DNA from: Mariluticola halotolerans
Lineage (GTDB): Bacteria; Pseudomonadota; Alphaproteobacteria; Rhizobiales; Devosiaceae
Length of the DNA stretch: 64,000 nt
Direction: 5' to 3'
Assembly: GCF_021611515.1 (NCBI RefSeq)
Contig: NZ_CP090960.1
Location: 1,860,001 to 1,924,000, forward strand
The notes beneath the pieces were generated by a model. The model searched no databases. It was not told where the DNA came from and saw only the letters and a list, made by a program, of their open reading frames with translations. Shown piece by piece: positions 16,471 to 25,778 of this stretch; positions within the stretch are counted from its first letter, which is position 1; each line of letters starts with the position of its first letter. The translations under genes were made by a program, and so were the position numbers.

Positions 16471-17688
16471 ATGAGATTAATCGGATTTGGCGGCGCGGCG
16501 ACTTCATTGTTTGCCCTCGCGGTGCTCAGCCAGAGCGCCTTTGCGCTCGATGGCAAGGATTTCGGTGAAAAATTCGCGGCCATGTTCGCCGCCAATGGCA
16601 TGGCCATCACCTATGCAACATCCGTGGCCGAGGGCGACAGCGTCACCATGTCCGGCGTGACCTTTTCTGCGGATGGCATGGATGACGCAGATGACGCGGC
16701 CCCGAAAAACCCCACCACATTGCAGTTCACCGGTGTCAACGAGAACAGCAAGGGCGGCTATGAGGTCAAAAGGGCAACCGCCGACGATATCGAAGCCGCC
16801 GATGAAGAAATGACCCTGTCGATCCGCAATATCGTGGTCGAAGACATGGTCGTTCCCGCAGAACCGTTTGCAGACGCGCTCGATTCACTTCTGGCCTACA
16901 AGCATTTTTCCCTTGGCCCGATCGTTGCCACTGCTGAGGGCGAGGAAGTGTTCTCCCTCGACAGCGTCGTGGTCAACAACCTGCCCAATAGCGATATGAG
17001 CGCCTTTACCAGCGACTACAAAATCAGTGGTATTCACGCCGATCTGACCAAGATCGACGAACAGGAAGCCCAGATGATGCTGATGCTGTTCGACCTGCAG
17101 ACCGTTGATGCCGAAATGCAGGGCAAGATGGACTGGTCGCTGGACGACGGGCATCTGACGGTTCAGGAATCTTCTGTGACTGTCGACAAGGTTGGCCGGT
17201 TCGATTTCACCGGCGAGGTATGGGGCTATGATCTGGAACTGGTGTCCGACATGCTGGCCATACAAAAAGACATGGTCAGCCGCGAAGACATGACCATGGA
17301 AGAAGAAGAGGCGCTTGGCCTTTCCATGTTCGATGCCATGGTCGCCAAAATGTCCCTTGGCCGCCTCGCCATCCGGTTTGACGATGACGGCATTACCGGC
17401 AAGGTCCTCGATTTCGTCGCCCAGCAACAGGGCGCATCGCGCGACGTGCTGGTTGCCGGTCTCTCGGCTGCATTGCCGGCCATGGCCGCGCAGGCCGGTC
17501 TGCCCGAGGCAACCCAGACCATGTTGCTCAAGGCTGTATCAACCTATCTGGGTGATCCCAAATCGCTGGAAATCACCAGCACGCCGGCCAATCCGGTGCC
17601 CTTCAAGGACGTCGTGGAAGCGGTCGGCACGGAAGACCCGGCCAATCTGGTCAACCTGCTTGAACTCAAGGTAACCGCCAACCAATAG
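16471..17688 (+). CDS. Exported acidic protein of unknown function
   Basis: This 405-residue protein has a clear Sec signal peptide (about residues 1-25, cleaved after FA or ALA before LDGKDFG). The mature part is strongly acidic with many Asp/Glu, contains no Cys, and consists of alternating short strands and helical patches. A Met- and Glu-rich segment is near residues 270-300. No family was recognised. It superficially resembles periplasmic DUF945/YdgA-like proteins, but the match is too weak to use. The ATG follows GAGGA, and a strong terminator lies just downstream, so it is a single-gene unit. The region 16288-16470 before it has no recognised element. Confidence 0.8.
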   Translation: MRLIGFGGAATSLFALAVLSQSAFALDGKDFGEKFAAMFAANGMAITYATSVAEGDSVTMSGVTFSADGMDDADDAAPKNPTTLQFTGVNENSKGGYEVKRATADDIEAADEEMTLSIRNIVVEDMVVPAEPFADALDSLLAYKHFSLGPIVATAEGEEVFSLDSVVVNNLPNSDMSAFTSDYKISGIHADLTKIDEQEAQMMLMLFDLQTVDAEMQGKMDWSLDDGHLTVQESSVTVDKVGRFDFTGEVWGYDLELVSDMLAIQKDMVSREDMTMEEEEALGLSMFDAMVAKMSLGRLAIRFDDDGITGKVLDFVAQQQGASRDVLVAGLSAALPAMAAQAGLPEATQTMLLKAVSTYLGDPKSLEITSTPANPVPFKDVVEAVGTEDPANLVNLLELKVTANQ

Positions 17689-17713
17689 GCGTCAGCATTG
17701 CTGAAAAGTCGAA

Positions 17714-17743
17714 AGCCCGGCGGGATCTCCGCCGGGCTTTTTG
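17714..17743 (+). terminator. Strong intrinsic terminator
   Basis: A perfect 10-bp stem AGCCCGGCGG / CCGCCGGGCT has a 5-base loop and is followed by TTTT. AAA precedes the stem, so it can also act on the minus strand for the LOG-family gene, whose stop codon is at 17744. Confidence 0.9.
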
Positions 17744-18607
17744 TTATTTCCCGTCTTCGCCCAGCGTGATCCTGGGCAGGTCATAAAATTTCCGGATCAC
17801 TTCCCAGCCCTCTTCGGCTGTGTCCACTGTTGTGAACAGGTCGGTGTCGCCCGGCGAAATCGTGCCCTCTTCCTCAAGCACCTTGAGGTTGATCGCCCGG
17901 CCCCAGAAATCCTTGCCGAACATCAAAAGCGGGATGCGCTCCATGCGGCCGGTCTGGATCAGGGTCAGGGTCTCAAAGAATTCATCGAGCGTGCCGAAGC
18001 CGCCGGGGAAGATGGCAACAGCGCGGGCACGCAGCAGGAAGTGGATCTTGCGCGTCGCGAAATAATGGAAATTGAAGCACAGTTCAGGCGACACATAGGT
18101 ATTGGGTGCCTGCTCATGCGGCAGAACGATATTGAAAGCGATCGAGGGCGCATCGACTTCGCTGGCACCGAGATTGCCCGCTTCCATCACACCCGGTCCA
18201 CCCCCGGTCACCACCACATATTCCTTGTAGTCGAGCGCCTTGGAGGCCAGCGAGATATACTGGGCAAAGCGGCGCGCCTCGTCATAATAACGGGAGCTGG
18301 CTTCAAGATTCTTGCGCGCGGTCTCGTTCTTGGCCGCCCAGGCATCCTTGCCGGGGGCGGGAATGCGCGCGCCGCCGAACAGCACGACGGTGGAGGTAAT
18401 CCCCATGTCGCGCAGCATCATTTCGGGTTTGAGATATTCAAGCTGAAAGCGCACACCCCGCAGCGCCTCCGAGGTCATGAAATCCTCGTCGGAGAAAGCC
18501 AGCCGGTAGGCGGGTGCCTCGGTCTGCGGCGTGCGCGGAATGCGCCGTGTCGCATCAATATCCTGTTGCGAGGTGCGAAGCGGTGTGTGGTGTTGGCGGC
18601 GGGCCAT
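17744..18607 (-). CDS. LOG-family (TIGR00730) Rossmann-fold protein
   Basis: This 287-residue protein has the two LOG signatures, VTGGGPGVMEAGNLGA and FPGGFGTLDEFFE. The latter is the PGGxGTxxE motif that binds the phosphoribosyl part of nucleoside monophosphates. Related enzymes release a base from nucleoside 5'-monophosphates; plant LOG activates cytokinins, and PpnN-type proteins cleave purine or pyrimidine nucleotides. The sequence was once annotated as lysine decarboxylase in many genomes, without support. The N-terminal about 60 residues are an extension. Cytoplasmic; the substrate is undetermined. Confidence 0.87.
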   Translation of the reverse strand: MARRQHHTPLRTSQQDIDATRRIPRTPQTEAPAYRLAFSDEDFMTSEALRGVRFQLEYLKPEMMLRDMGITSTVVLFGGARIPAPGKDAWAAKNETARKNLEASSRYYDEARRFAQYISLASKALDYKEYVVVTGGGPGVMEAGNLGASEVDAPSIAFNIVLPHEQAPNTYVSPELCFNFHYFATRKIHFLLRARAVAIFPGGFGTLDEFFETLTLIQTGRMERIPLLMFGKDFWGRAINLKVLEEEGTISPGDTDLFTTVDTAEEGWEVIRKFYDLPRITLGEDGK

Positions 18608-18704
18608 AATTTTCCCCTGTTGTTCGGTTTTGCCCAGTGTGCCAGCAAGAAGTTAAGGTGGGGTAGGTAAGGCGGGGTGAATTACCCCTGGGGATCAAAC
18701 GGCC

Positions 18705-19568
18705 ATGACAACACCGCAGAGGTTTACGAGTGTGGAAGCGCGCCTCGATGCGGCAGCGCACGCGGTATTGGCCCGCCTGCCGGCAACAGGCTGGTCCGGT
18801 GCCATGGTCGAGTTTGTTGTGTTTGGCATCAAACAGGGCTGGGCCGCGCTATTTGGTGGCGCGCTTCTCGGCCTGATCATGATCACCCGGTTCGGCTGGT
18901 TCGAGGCCATGCCGATCGCCCGCTATGATTTTCTGTTTCTCGCGGCAATTGCCCTGCAAGCGGCCATGCTCGGCTTCAAGCTTGAAACCTGGTCCGAGGC
19001 GCGGGTCATCCTGATTTTCCACATTGTCGGCACCCTCATGGAGCTGTTCAAGACAGCGGCCGGTTCGTGGACCTATCCGGACCCCTCTTTCTTCCACTTC
19101 GGCAATGTGCCCCTGTTCTCCGGTTTCATGTATGCGGCGGTGGGCTCCTATATGGCCCGCATCAATCGCATTTTTGATATCCGGCTCACCAATTATCCGC
19201 CGCGCTGGCTTTCTGTCGTTCTCGCGGCGCTGATTTACATCAACTTCTTTGCCCACCACTTCCTGCCCGATATCCGCTATGGCCTGTTTGTTGCGGTTTT
19301 CGTCATCTTCCTGCCTGTGAGCATGCATTACCGGGTGCACCGTTCGTGGCACCGCATGCCGCTTCTGGTTGCGTTTTTGCTGGTCACCTTTTTCATCTGG
19401 ATTGCCGAAAACATCGGCACCCTCACCCGCACATGGGTTTATCCACGCAGCTATGCGGCGTGGTTGCCGGTTGGACCCGACAAGTTCGGTTCGTGGTTTC
19501 TGTTGATGATTATCTCGGTAGTACTGGTCACGCTTGTCCACCCGCCCCGCGCGCCTGACCGCGAATAA
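18705..19568 (+). CDS. DUF817 family integral membrane protein
   Basis: This 287-residue hydrophobic protein has about eight membrane segments. It contains the stretches [18 protein letters not shown] and [15 protein letters not shown], which I associate with the DUF817 (YoaT-like) family, whose function is unknown. The start is the ATG at 18705. It is divergent from the LOG gene and followed by dapD on the same strand after 74 bases. No catalytic motif is evident. Confidence 0.8.
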   Translation: MTTPQRFTSVEARLDAAAHAVLARLPATGWSGAMVEFVVFGIKQGWAALFGGALLGLIMITRFGWFEAMPIARYDFLFLAAIALQAAMLGFKLETWSEARVILIFHIVGTLMELFKTAAGSWTYPDPSFFHFGNVPLFSGFMYAAVGSYMARINRIFDIRLTNYPPRWLSVVLAALIYINFFAHHFLPDIRYGLFVAVFVIFLPVSMHYRVHRSWHRMPLLVAFLLVTFFIWIAENIGTLTRTWVYPRSYAAWLPVGPDKFGSWFLLMIISVVLVTLVHPPRAPDRE

Positions 19569-19642
19569 TACTAAAGCGGCTTTCGCTTTTGCCGGGCGCG
19601 CTTTATGGTCCGCCTCGAATTTATCTATCCTTGAGGGGTCCC

Positions 19643-20488
19643 ATGTCCTTTTCCGAACTTGCCCAGACCATCGACGCTGCCTTTGACGCCCGCGACACCA
19701 TCAATCTCTCGACAACCGGTGCGGTGCGCGATGCCGTCAACGAGACACTCGGCCTGCTCGACAGCGGCAAGCTGCGCGTCGCTGGAAAAGGCGCGGACGG
19801 GCAATGGGTGGTCAATCAATGGGCCAAGAAGGCTGTGTTGCTCAGCTTCAGGCTCAACGACATGGAAATGATCCCCGGCGGCCCCGGCGGTTCGCACTGG
19901 TGGGACAAGGTACCCTCCAAGTTCAACAATTGGGGCGAGGCGGAATTCCGTGCTGCCGGTTTCCGTGCCGTGCCCGGTGCCATCGTTCGCCATTCCGCCT
20001 TTGTGGGCAAGGGCGCCATCCTGATGCCGTCCTTTGTCAATCTCGGCGCCTATGTCGATGAAGGCACAATGGTCGATACCTGGGTCACCGTTGGGTCCTG
20101 CGCCCAGATCGGCAAGAATGTGCATCTGTCCGGCGGCGTCGGCATTGGCGGCGTGCTTGAGCCCTTGCAGGCCGGCCCGGTCATCATCGAGGACAATTGC
20201 TTTATCGGTGCCCGCTCGGAAATCGTTGAAGGCGTTGTCGTGGGCGAAGGCTCGGTCATCTCGATGGGTGTTTTCATCGGCATGTCCACCAAGATCGTCG
20301 ACCGCACGACCGGCGAAATCCATATCGGCAAGGTGCCGCCCTATTCGGTGGTTGTCTCCGGCTCCATGCCCGGCAAGCCCCTGCCCGATGGCACACCCGG
20401 CCCCAGCCTTTACTGCGCGGTCATCGTCAAGCGCGTCGATGCGCAGACCCGCTCGAAAACCTCGATCAACGACCTGCTGCGCGACTGA
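19643..20488 (+). CDS. dapD: Tetrahydrodipicolinate N-succinyltransferase
   Basis: This 281-residue enzyme transfers a succinyl group from succinyl-CoA to tetrahydrodipicolinate in lysine/diaminopimelate synthesis. It has a helical N-terminal domain and a left-handed parallel beta-helix of hexapeptide repeats (about residues 110-230), with the conserved [13 protein letters not shown] and [16 protein letters not shown]. The ATG at 19643 has GAGGGG upstream. The length matches other DapD proteins, and dapE follows after one intervening gene. A terminator at 20513 follows. Confidence 0.97.
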   Translation: MSFSELAQTIDAAFDARDTINLSTTGAVRDAVNETLGLLDSGKLRVAGKGADGQWVVNQWAKKAVLLSFRLNDMEMIPGGPGGSHWWDKVPSKFNNWGEAEFRAAGFRAVPGAIVRHSAFVGKGAILMPSFVNLGAYVDEGTMVDTWVTVGSCAQIGKNVHLSGGVGIGGVLEPLQAGPVIIEDNCFIGARSEIVEGVVVGEGSVISMGVFIGMSTKIVDRTTGEIHIGKVPPYSVVVSGSMPGKPLPDGTPGPSLYCAVIVKRVDAQTRSKTSINDLLRD

Positions 20489-20512
20489 TAGCGCCCGCAA
20501 CGGCACATCTTC

Positions 20513-20547
20513 AAACGGCCGTCCGGACCGCCGGGCGGCCGTTTTCT
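20513..20547 (+). terminator. Intrinsic terminator after dapD
   Basis: AAACGGCC and GGCCGTTTT form the outer stem around a GC-rich inner region, and T residues follow. It lies 25 bases after the dapD stop. Confidence 0.8.
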
Positions 20548-20686
20548 TGTCAGGCCCCTGCCGCGGGGCATTAACCGCTGACAAACCCCGCCCCCGCGTC
20601 GCGCTGGCCAGAATCTGCGAACTCTACTAACCTTGCGCCATTTCCGGGCGCGAGGACGATATGGCCCGTCATTCGAGGGGGATAGA

Positions 20687-21220
20687 ATGGATTTGAAATT
20701 TTTATTTACTGATTTTTCAGGCCGGATTCGGCGCCGGCATTTCTGGTTCGGGTCACTCATCATGATCGCCGTCGGCCTGTTGATTGCCATGCTGTTATCC
20801 GCGACCTTGGGCCTTGGCCTGATCTCCGGAGCCGAAATGGCCGGCGAGACGATCACTGATTTCGACACGCAGATGGAAAACATCACCCAAAGCGGGTGGC
20901 TCTCCCTGCTGTTATTCCTGATTTTCTTTTCCCCCGGCGCCGCCCTTAGCATCAAGCGCCGGCATGACAGGGGGGCAGCGGGCACGGACGTTTGGGTGTT
21001 CTATGGCCTTCAATTGCTGTTGCTTCTGGCTCAGGTGACCGGCCTTGGCTACACCGCGCAAGAGCTCGGTGGCCTTACCATCGCCACACCAACCACATTG
21101 TACAAGGTTGTATCGAGCCTGATGGGTATTCTCGGCCTCTATCTGATCGTGGTCATGGGCTTTTTAAAGGGCACTGAGGGTCCCAATGCCTATGGACCCG
21201 ACCCCAAGGGCGAGGCATAA
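20687..21220 (+). CDS. DUF805 family membrane protein
   Basis: This 177-residue protein starts MDLKFLFTDFSGRIRRRHFWFG, the typical DUF805 N-terminus (F..GR..R..FW), followed by membrane segments near residues 22-45, 68-88, 105-125 and 140-158. The conserved KRRHDRG motif lies near residue 92. The function of DUF805 proteins is unknown. The ATG at 20687 is preceded by a strong GAGGGGG; an in-frame ATG at 20633 gives a non-standard N-terminus. It lies between dapD and dapE but, given the terminator after dapD, is probably not part of a dap operon. Confidence 0.85.
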   Translation: MDLKFLFTDFSGRIRRRHFWFGSLIMIAVGLLIAMLLSATLGLGLISGAEMAGETITDFDTQMENITQSGWLSLLLFLIFFSPGAALSIKRRHDRGAAGTDVWVFYGLQLLLLLAQVTGLGYTAQELGGLTIATPTTLYKVVSSLMGILGLYLIVVMGFLKGTEGPNAYGPDPKGEA

Positions 21221-21245
21221 ACACCACATGGAAAACGAGCGGGAC

Positions 21246-22418
21246 ATGAACGACAAAACCAACCATTCGGACCCGGCCATTCTGTTGGCCGATCTGTTGC
21301 GCTGCCCTTCTGTCACACCGGAAGAGGCGGGGGCGCTTGATGTGGTTGAGGCGTTTCTCACCCCGCTCGGTTTTACCTGCACGCGGCTCAAGTTCGAGGG
21401 CGACGGCTCCTATCCGGTTGACAATCTCTTTGCCACGCGGGGCACCGGGGGCAAGCATTTGCTGTTTGGCGGGCATACCGATGTGGTGCCCACCGGCAAC
21501 GAGGCCGACTGGACGCATCCCCCCTTCTCTGCCGAGATCGTTGACGGCGAAATCTGGGGCCGGGGCGCGGTCGACATGAAATCCGGGGTCGCAGCCTTCT
21601 GCGCCGCCGCGGCGCGCGCTGTGGCCGATGGCAGCGCTGACAAGGGCACCATTTCCCTCGCCATCACCAATGACGAGGAAGCCGATGCGGTCAATGGCAC
21701 CGAGAAAATCCTTGAATGGGCCTCCGCCCAGCACCAGCGCTTCGATTTTGCCATTGTGGGCGAACCCAGTTCAGCGGAAAAAGTCGGCGACCGGCTAAAA
21801 ACCGGGCGGCGCGGCTCGTTTGACGGGCTGGTGATCGTGCGCGGCCAGCAGGGCCATGCCGCCTATCCGGAAAAGGCGCGCAACCCGATGCCCGTTCTGG
21901 CCCGTGTGGTCACAGCGCTCACCGACGAACCGCTTGATCAGGGCAATGATCATTTCCAGCCGTCAAATCTGGAAGTCACCAGTCTGGATACCGGCAACAA
22001 GGCCACCAATGTCATCCCTGCCGAGGGGCGGTTGCGCTTTAATGTGCGCTTCAATGACCAGTGGAGCGCCATCGCGCTTGAAGACTGGGTGCGGGCGCGG
22101 CTCGCAAATGTTGATGCCGCCGGATGCCAGATCCATTTCGAGCCTACCGGCGTTGCCTCGCGCAGCTTTGTCTGCCCGCCGGGAGAAGGGGTGGCGCTGC
22201 TCGATCAGGTGATTGCCGAATCTACGGGGCTGACCCCGGAACATTCCACTTCCGGGGGCACATCGGATGCGCGTTTCATCGCTCTTTACTGCCCGGTGGT
22301 TGAGTGCGGGCTTGTGGGTGCCCATATGCATGCAACCGACGAGCGCGTGCCGCTTGAACAGGTGGAGGCGCTGACCGGGATCTATAACAGGTTCATTACC
22401 CGCTTTCTGGACGCATAA
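21246..22418 (+). CDS. dapE: Succinyl-diaminopimelate desuccinylase
   Basis: This 390-residue M20-type zinc hydrolase removes the succinyl group from N-succinyl-LL-diaminopimelate. It shows the metal motif FGGHTDVVPTG, the second metal Asp in VDMKSG, the catalytic Glu-Glu in TNDEEADAVNG and STSGGTSDARF near the C-terminus. The start at 21246 gives the usual N-terminus before PAILLADLLRCPSVTPEE; upstream ATGs at 21186 and 21228 are possible but lack a ribosome site. Together with dapD it serves lysine and peptidoglycan precursor synthesis. Confidence 0.96.
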   Translation: MNDKTNHSDPAILLADLLRCPSVTPEEAGALDVVEAFLTPLGFTCTRLKFEGDGSYPVDNLFATRGTGGKHLLFGGHTDVVPTGNEADWTHPPFSAEIVDGEIWGRGAVDMKSGVAAFCAAAARAVADGSADKGTISLAITNDEEADAVNGTEKILEWASAQHQRFDFAIVGEPSSAEKVGDRLKTGRRGSFDGLVIVRGQQGHAAYPEKARNPMPVLARVVTALTDEPLDQGNDHFQPSNLEVTSLDTGNKATNVIPAEGRLRFNVRFNDQWSAIALEDWVRARLANVDAAGCQIHFEPTGVASRSFVCPPGEGVALLDQVIAESTGLTPEHSTSGGTSDARFIALYCPVVECGLVGAHMHATDERVPLEQVEALTGIYNRFITRFLDA

Positions 22419-22537
22419 GGGCGCATAACGCGCGGCATGCCCCGCCAGGGATATTCTTGCCCGCCGGTTCATGCTACCGCACGCACAGACAATTTTGCCC
22501 GTCACCGGCGCGGCATGACAATCAAGACTGGCTGACC

Positions 22538-23089
22538 ATGACTTTAATTGACGAAATGATCCTGGCCGGGCGCGGTATTATCGCGCTGTTGACCGGTCGC
22601 CGCAATTCCTCGAGCTATTTCGATCTGACCCTGCGCGGGCTGGCGGGAAGTTTTGTCGCCTTCCTGCTCGCCACCACGCTGAACGCATATCTGCCCGTGC
22701 TGCTCGGTCAGCCCTCAGATGTGATCAATCCGCCCCAGGCCCTGTTTATGGCCCTTGTGCTGTTCGGCCTGCAATTGACGTTCTCGGCACTGGTGTTGAA
22801 CCAGCTCAAGCGCCTTGACGGGCTGGTGCCCTATATGGTGGCCGATAACTGGGCGACCTTTTTTGTCACCATGGTCACGATCATCCTCAGCCTTGTCGGC
22901 TTTACCGGCGATTTGTCGCTGATCGTTGTAGGCCTTCTGGTGATCATTATTGAGATCAATATCGCCCGGCTGATTGTCACCCTCACACCATTGCAGATCG
23001 CCATGTTCCTGATTGCGCAAATGGTCGGCGTCACCATCGGCCTCTTGCTGTTCGGCATGCTGATGCCCCTGCCCGACGTGCCGGTGTAG
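22538..23089 (+). CDS. Small polytopic membrane protein of unknown function
   Basis: This 183-residue protein has about five hydrophobic segments (near residues 30-50, 65-88, 105-125, 128-145 and 155-178) and no recognised motif. The start ATG at 22538 lies 120 bases after dapE. In related genomes a hypothetical membrane protein often sits between dapE and truA, so it is probably a conserved gene. Function unknown. Confidence 0.7.
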   Translation: MTLIDEMILAGRGIIALLTGRRNSSSYFDLTLRGLAGSFVAFLLATTLNAYLPVLLGQPSDVINPPQALFMALVLFGLQLTFSALVLNQLKRLDGLVPYMVADNWATFFVTMVTIILSLVGFTGDLSLIVVGLLVIIIEINIARLIVTLTPLQIAMFLIAQMVGVTIGLLLFGMLMPLPDVPV

Positions 23090-23118
23090 TCGGTTCAGGC
23101 TTGGATATAAAATAGCCT

Positions 23119-23162
23119 TCGTCAGTGCCAGCGCCAAAGGCGCGCGGCAATCCAGAGCGACA
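23119..23162. repeat. Half-unit of the GTCATTGCGAGCG repeat family
   Basis: CGTCAGTGCCAGCGCCAAAGG followed by a CGCGCGGCAATCCAGAGC end matches one arm of the full palindromic copy at 50502-50599. It lies in the non-coding stretch 23090-23436, which has no credible gene. Confidence 0.65.
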
Positions 23163-23204
23163 GACATCTACCTTAAGGGGCACATCTGAGCCTCCGGCAT
23201 GCCT

Positions 23205-23365
23205 CCTTTTTCCCTCCCCTTGATGGGGAGGGTGGCCCGGCAAAGCCGGGTCGGGTGGGGTGGAGCCACAAACACAATGTTCGCGGATAGCTTGTAGAGT
23301 CTTTGTTTGGCCCTTCGGGCCGACCCCCACCCTTGATCCCTCCCCACAAGGGGGAGGGAGAAGAG
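23205..23365. repeat. Large inverted repeat with CCCTCCCC ends
   Basis: TTTTCCCTCCCCTTGATGGG near 23208 and CCCACAAGGGGGAGGGAGAA near 23344 are imperfect reverse complements about 160 bases apart. Inner palindromes (GCCCGGCAAAGCCGGG; GGCCCTTCGGGCC) are present. This is a common type of intergenic repeat in alphaproteobacteria. It sits between the small membrane protein and the stop of truA. Confidence 0.7.
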
Positions 23366-23436
23366 GTGAGCGGACGCAATCCCTTTTCCAATCTATCCGG
23401 CTTCATTGCGAGCTGATAAAGGCCGGACGGGCACCT

Positions 23437-24174
23437 TCAGTAATCCACACCCACCAGATAAAGCCCGCTGGGCCGTGCCAGCGCGCCGCAACGGGCGCGG
23501 TCTTTGGCGTCGAGCGCCGCCTTGAAATCCTCGGGCTGCCACTTGCCCTCGCCCACCAGTTTCAATGATCCGGTCAGCGAGCGCACCTGATGATGCAGGA
23601 AAGAGCGGGCGCTGGCGCGGACGATGATATGGTCCAGCTCCCGGCGCACGTCGAGCCGGTCCAGCGATTTGACCGGTGATTTGGCCTGACACTCAGCGGC
23701 GCGGAAGGTGGTGAAATCATGCAGGCCGATGGCAAATTGCGCCGCCTCATGCATCAGGTCCGCATCCAGCGGCACCGGCACATGCCAGACATGGTTCAAT
23801 TCCAGCGCCGGGCGGGCACGCCGGTTGAGAATGCGGTATTCGTAATGCCGCCCCTTCGCTGAAAAGCGCGCCTCGAAATCCATGCCCACCGCGTCACAGG
23901 CGATAATGGCAACCGGATAGCGTTTCAGATGATAATTGAGCGCCTCGCGCACCCGGAAGGGGTCCCATTCCAGCGACAGATCGAAATGGGCCACCTGGCC
24001 CAGCGCATGCACACCCGTATCGGTGCGCCCGGCGGCTTGCGTGCTCACCTCTTCCCCGGAGAAGGCGGCAATCGCCTCTTCCAGCGCCTGTTGCACCGAG
24101 GGCTGGTCGGGTTGCCGCTGCCAGCCGCAAAACGGGGTGCCGTCATATTCGATCAGCAGGCGATAGCGGTGCAT
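23437..24174 (-). CDS. truA: tRNA pseudouridine(38-40) synthase
   Basis: This 245-residue enzyme converts uridines 38-40 of the tRNA anticodon stem-loop to pseudouridine. The catalytic Asp is in the conserved RTDTGVHA motif, and the domain starts [16 protein letters not shown]. The C-terminal HHQVRSLTG is also characteristic. It is the last gene of def-fmt-truA. The fmt stop and the truA start share one base (TGATG), which indicates translational coupling. Confidence 0.97.
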   Translation of the reverse strand: MHRYRLLIEYDGTPFCGWQRQPDQPSVQQALEEAIAAFSGEEVSTQAAGRTDTGVHALGQVAHFDLSLEWDPFRVREALNYHLKRYPVAIIACDAVGMDFEARFSAKGRHYEYRILNRRARPALELNHVWHVPVPLDADLMHEAAQFAIGLHDFTTFRAAECQAKSPVKSLDRLDVRRELDHIIVRASARSFLHHQVRSLTGSLKLVGEGKWQPEDFKAALDAKDRARCGALARPSGLYLVGVDY

Positions 24175-25103
24175 CAGCCCAGCACCGTGCCGCTGATATC
24201 TCCGGCCCCGCGCAAAAACGCTTCGGCATCCATTGCGCCCTTGCCTTCGCGCTGCACCGTCACCAGCTGCACCGCACCGCTCCCGCAGGCGATCGTCAGC
24301 CCGTCGCGCACCGTGCCTGCAGGCGCGTCGCCTGTGGCCATGCGGGCGCGCAGGGCTTTCACCCGGGTCCTTTTGCCCTGCAGTTCCAGTTCAAACCAGG
24401 CACCGGGAAAAGGCGACAGGCCCCGGATCAGATTGTGCACGGTCTCGGCGCTTTGCGACCAGTCAATGCGCGCCTCGGCCTTGTCGATCTTTTTGGCATA
24501 GGTCGCGCCCTCCTCTTTTTGAGGGGTGAAAGTCAGCGTTTCCCGTTCGAGGGCGGCCAGCGCCCGGCCCATCAGGTCCGCGCCATCGCGCATCATCTTG
24601 TCGTGCAATTCCCCGGCGGTCATGTCCGGGCCAATGGCAATTTCCTCGGCAAGCCCGATCGGGCCGGTATCAAGCCCCTCGTCCATTTGCATCACCATGG
24701 CGCCGGTTTGCGTGTCGCCGGCCATGATGGCGCGCTGAATGGGGGCCGCCCCGCGCCAGCGCGGCAAAAGCGAGCCATGCAGGTTGAGACAGCCATATCC
24801 CGGCGCCTCCAGAACAGCCTTGGGCAATAAAAGGCCATAGGCGACGACAATGGCCACATCGGCCCCATGGGCGGCGAAGACATCGCGGTCGGCGGCGTCC
24901 TTGAAATTCTTCGGGGTGAAGACGGGAATACCAAACCCTTCAGCGGCCAGATGCACGGGCGATTTACGCTCGGCCTGCCCCCGCCCGGCGGGACGGGGCG
25001 GCTGCGAATAGACCGCGACAACCTCATGGCCGCGCACAACGAGTTCGGTCAGTGTCGGCACCGAAAAATCCGGTGTCCCCATGAAAACGATGCGCAAGGT
25101 CAC
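24174..25103 (-). CDS. fmt: Methionyl-tRNA formyltransferase
   Basis: This 309-residue enzyme formylates the initiator Met-tRNA. The N-terminal domain has [13 protein letters not shown] and the catalytic region [17 protein letters not shown] with Asn and His. GLDTGP follows, and the C-terminal OB-like domain has FPGAWFE. It lies five bases downstream of def, so the two formyl-Met enzymes are probably co-transcribed. Confidence 0.97.
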   Translation of the reverse strand: MTLRIVFMGTPDFSVPTLTELVVRGHEVVAVYSQPPRPAGRGQAERKSPVHLAAEGFGIPVFTPKNFKDAADRDVFAAHGADVAIVVAYGLLLPKAVLEAPGYGCLNLHGSLLPRWRGAAPIQRAIMAGDTQTGAMVMQMDEGLDTGPIGLAEEIAIGPDMTAGELHDKMMRDGADLMGRALAALERETLTFTPQKEEGATYAKKIDKAEARIDWSQSAETVHNLIRGLSPFPGAWFELELQGKRTRVKALRARMATGDAPAGTVRDGLTIACGSGAVQLVTVQREGKGAMDAEAFLRGAGDISGTVLG

Positions 25104-25108
25104 CCCGG

Positions 25109-25654
25109 TTATTCTGCCGCGCGTCTGGCGGCCTTTTCAAATTTCTTGGTAATGCGCTCGCGCTTGAGCCGCGAGAGATAATCGATGAACAGCTTGCCGT
25201 TGAGGTGGTCCACCTCATGCTGCATGCAGGTGGCAAGCAGCCCGTCCGCTTCCCGCTCGATCGTTTCACCCTCAAGGTTCATATAGCGGATGCGGATGCG
25301 GTCGGGACGTTCGACTTCCTCGTAATATTCGGGGATCGACAGGCATCCCTCTTCATAAACCCGCGTCTCTTCGGAAACCCAGGTGATCTCGGGATTGATC
25401 AGGGTAATGGGGTCGGAGATTTCTTCCTCACCCTCGGCGACCTCGGCATCGTCAGCCCGTTTGGCGCAGTCGATCACAACGATCCGCTGCATCACGCCGA
25501 TCTGGGGCGCGGCCAGACCAATGCCCGGCGCGTCATACATGGTCTCGAACATGTCCTTCACCAGCGCGCGGGTTTCATCGGTAATTTCGGTCACCGGCGC
25601 GGTCACCTGTTTCAGGCGCGGATCGGGAATGTACAATATCGGGCGAATGGCCAT
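25109..25654 (-). CDS. def: Peptide deformylase
   Basis: This 181-residue metalloenzyme removes the N-formyl group from nascent proteins. The three motifs are [17 protein letters not shown] with the metal Cys, and QHEVDHLNG with two metal His and the catalytic Glu. The ATG at 25654 gives the standard N-terminus; an extension to 25711 has no support. The loop between motifs 1 and 2 is longer and more acidic than usual ([10 protein letters not shown]). It heads the def-fmt-truA unit and is divergent from rmuC. Confidence 0.96.
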   Translation of the reverse strand: MAIRPILYIPDPRLKQVTAPVTEITDETRALVKDMFETMYDAPGIGLAAPQIGVMQRIVVIDCAKRADDAEVAEGEEEISDPITLINPEITWVSEETRVYEEGCLSIPEYYEEVERPDRIRIRYMNLEGETIEREADGLLATCMQHEVDHLNGKLFIDYLSRLKRERITKKFEKAARRAAE

Positions 25655-25778
25655 CGGTAGTCCTGCTCTTTCTTTCGCCTTGGATATGGTATTTTCCGGC
25701 GCGGCGGTCAACCTTTGGCCAGTTAACGGGCCTGCTAAAACGCGTTGTTTTTATGCGAATCCTGCTAAACTCCCTCCC

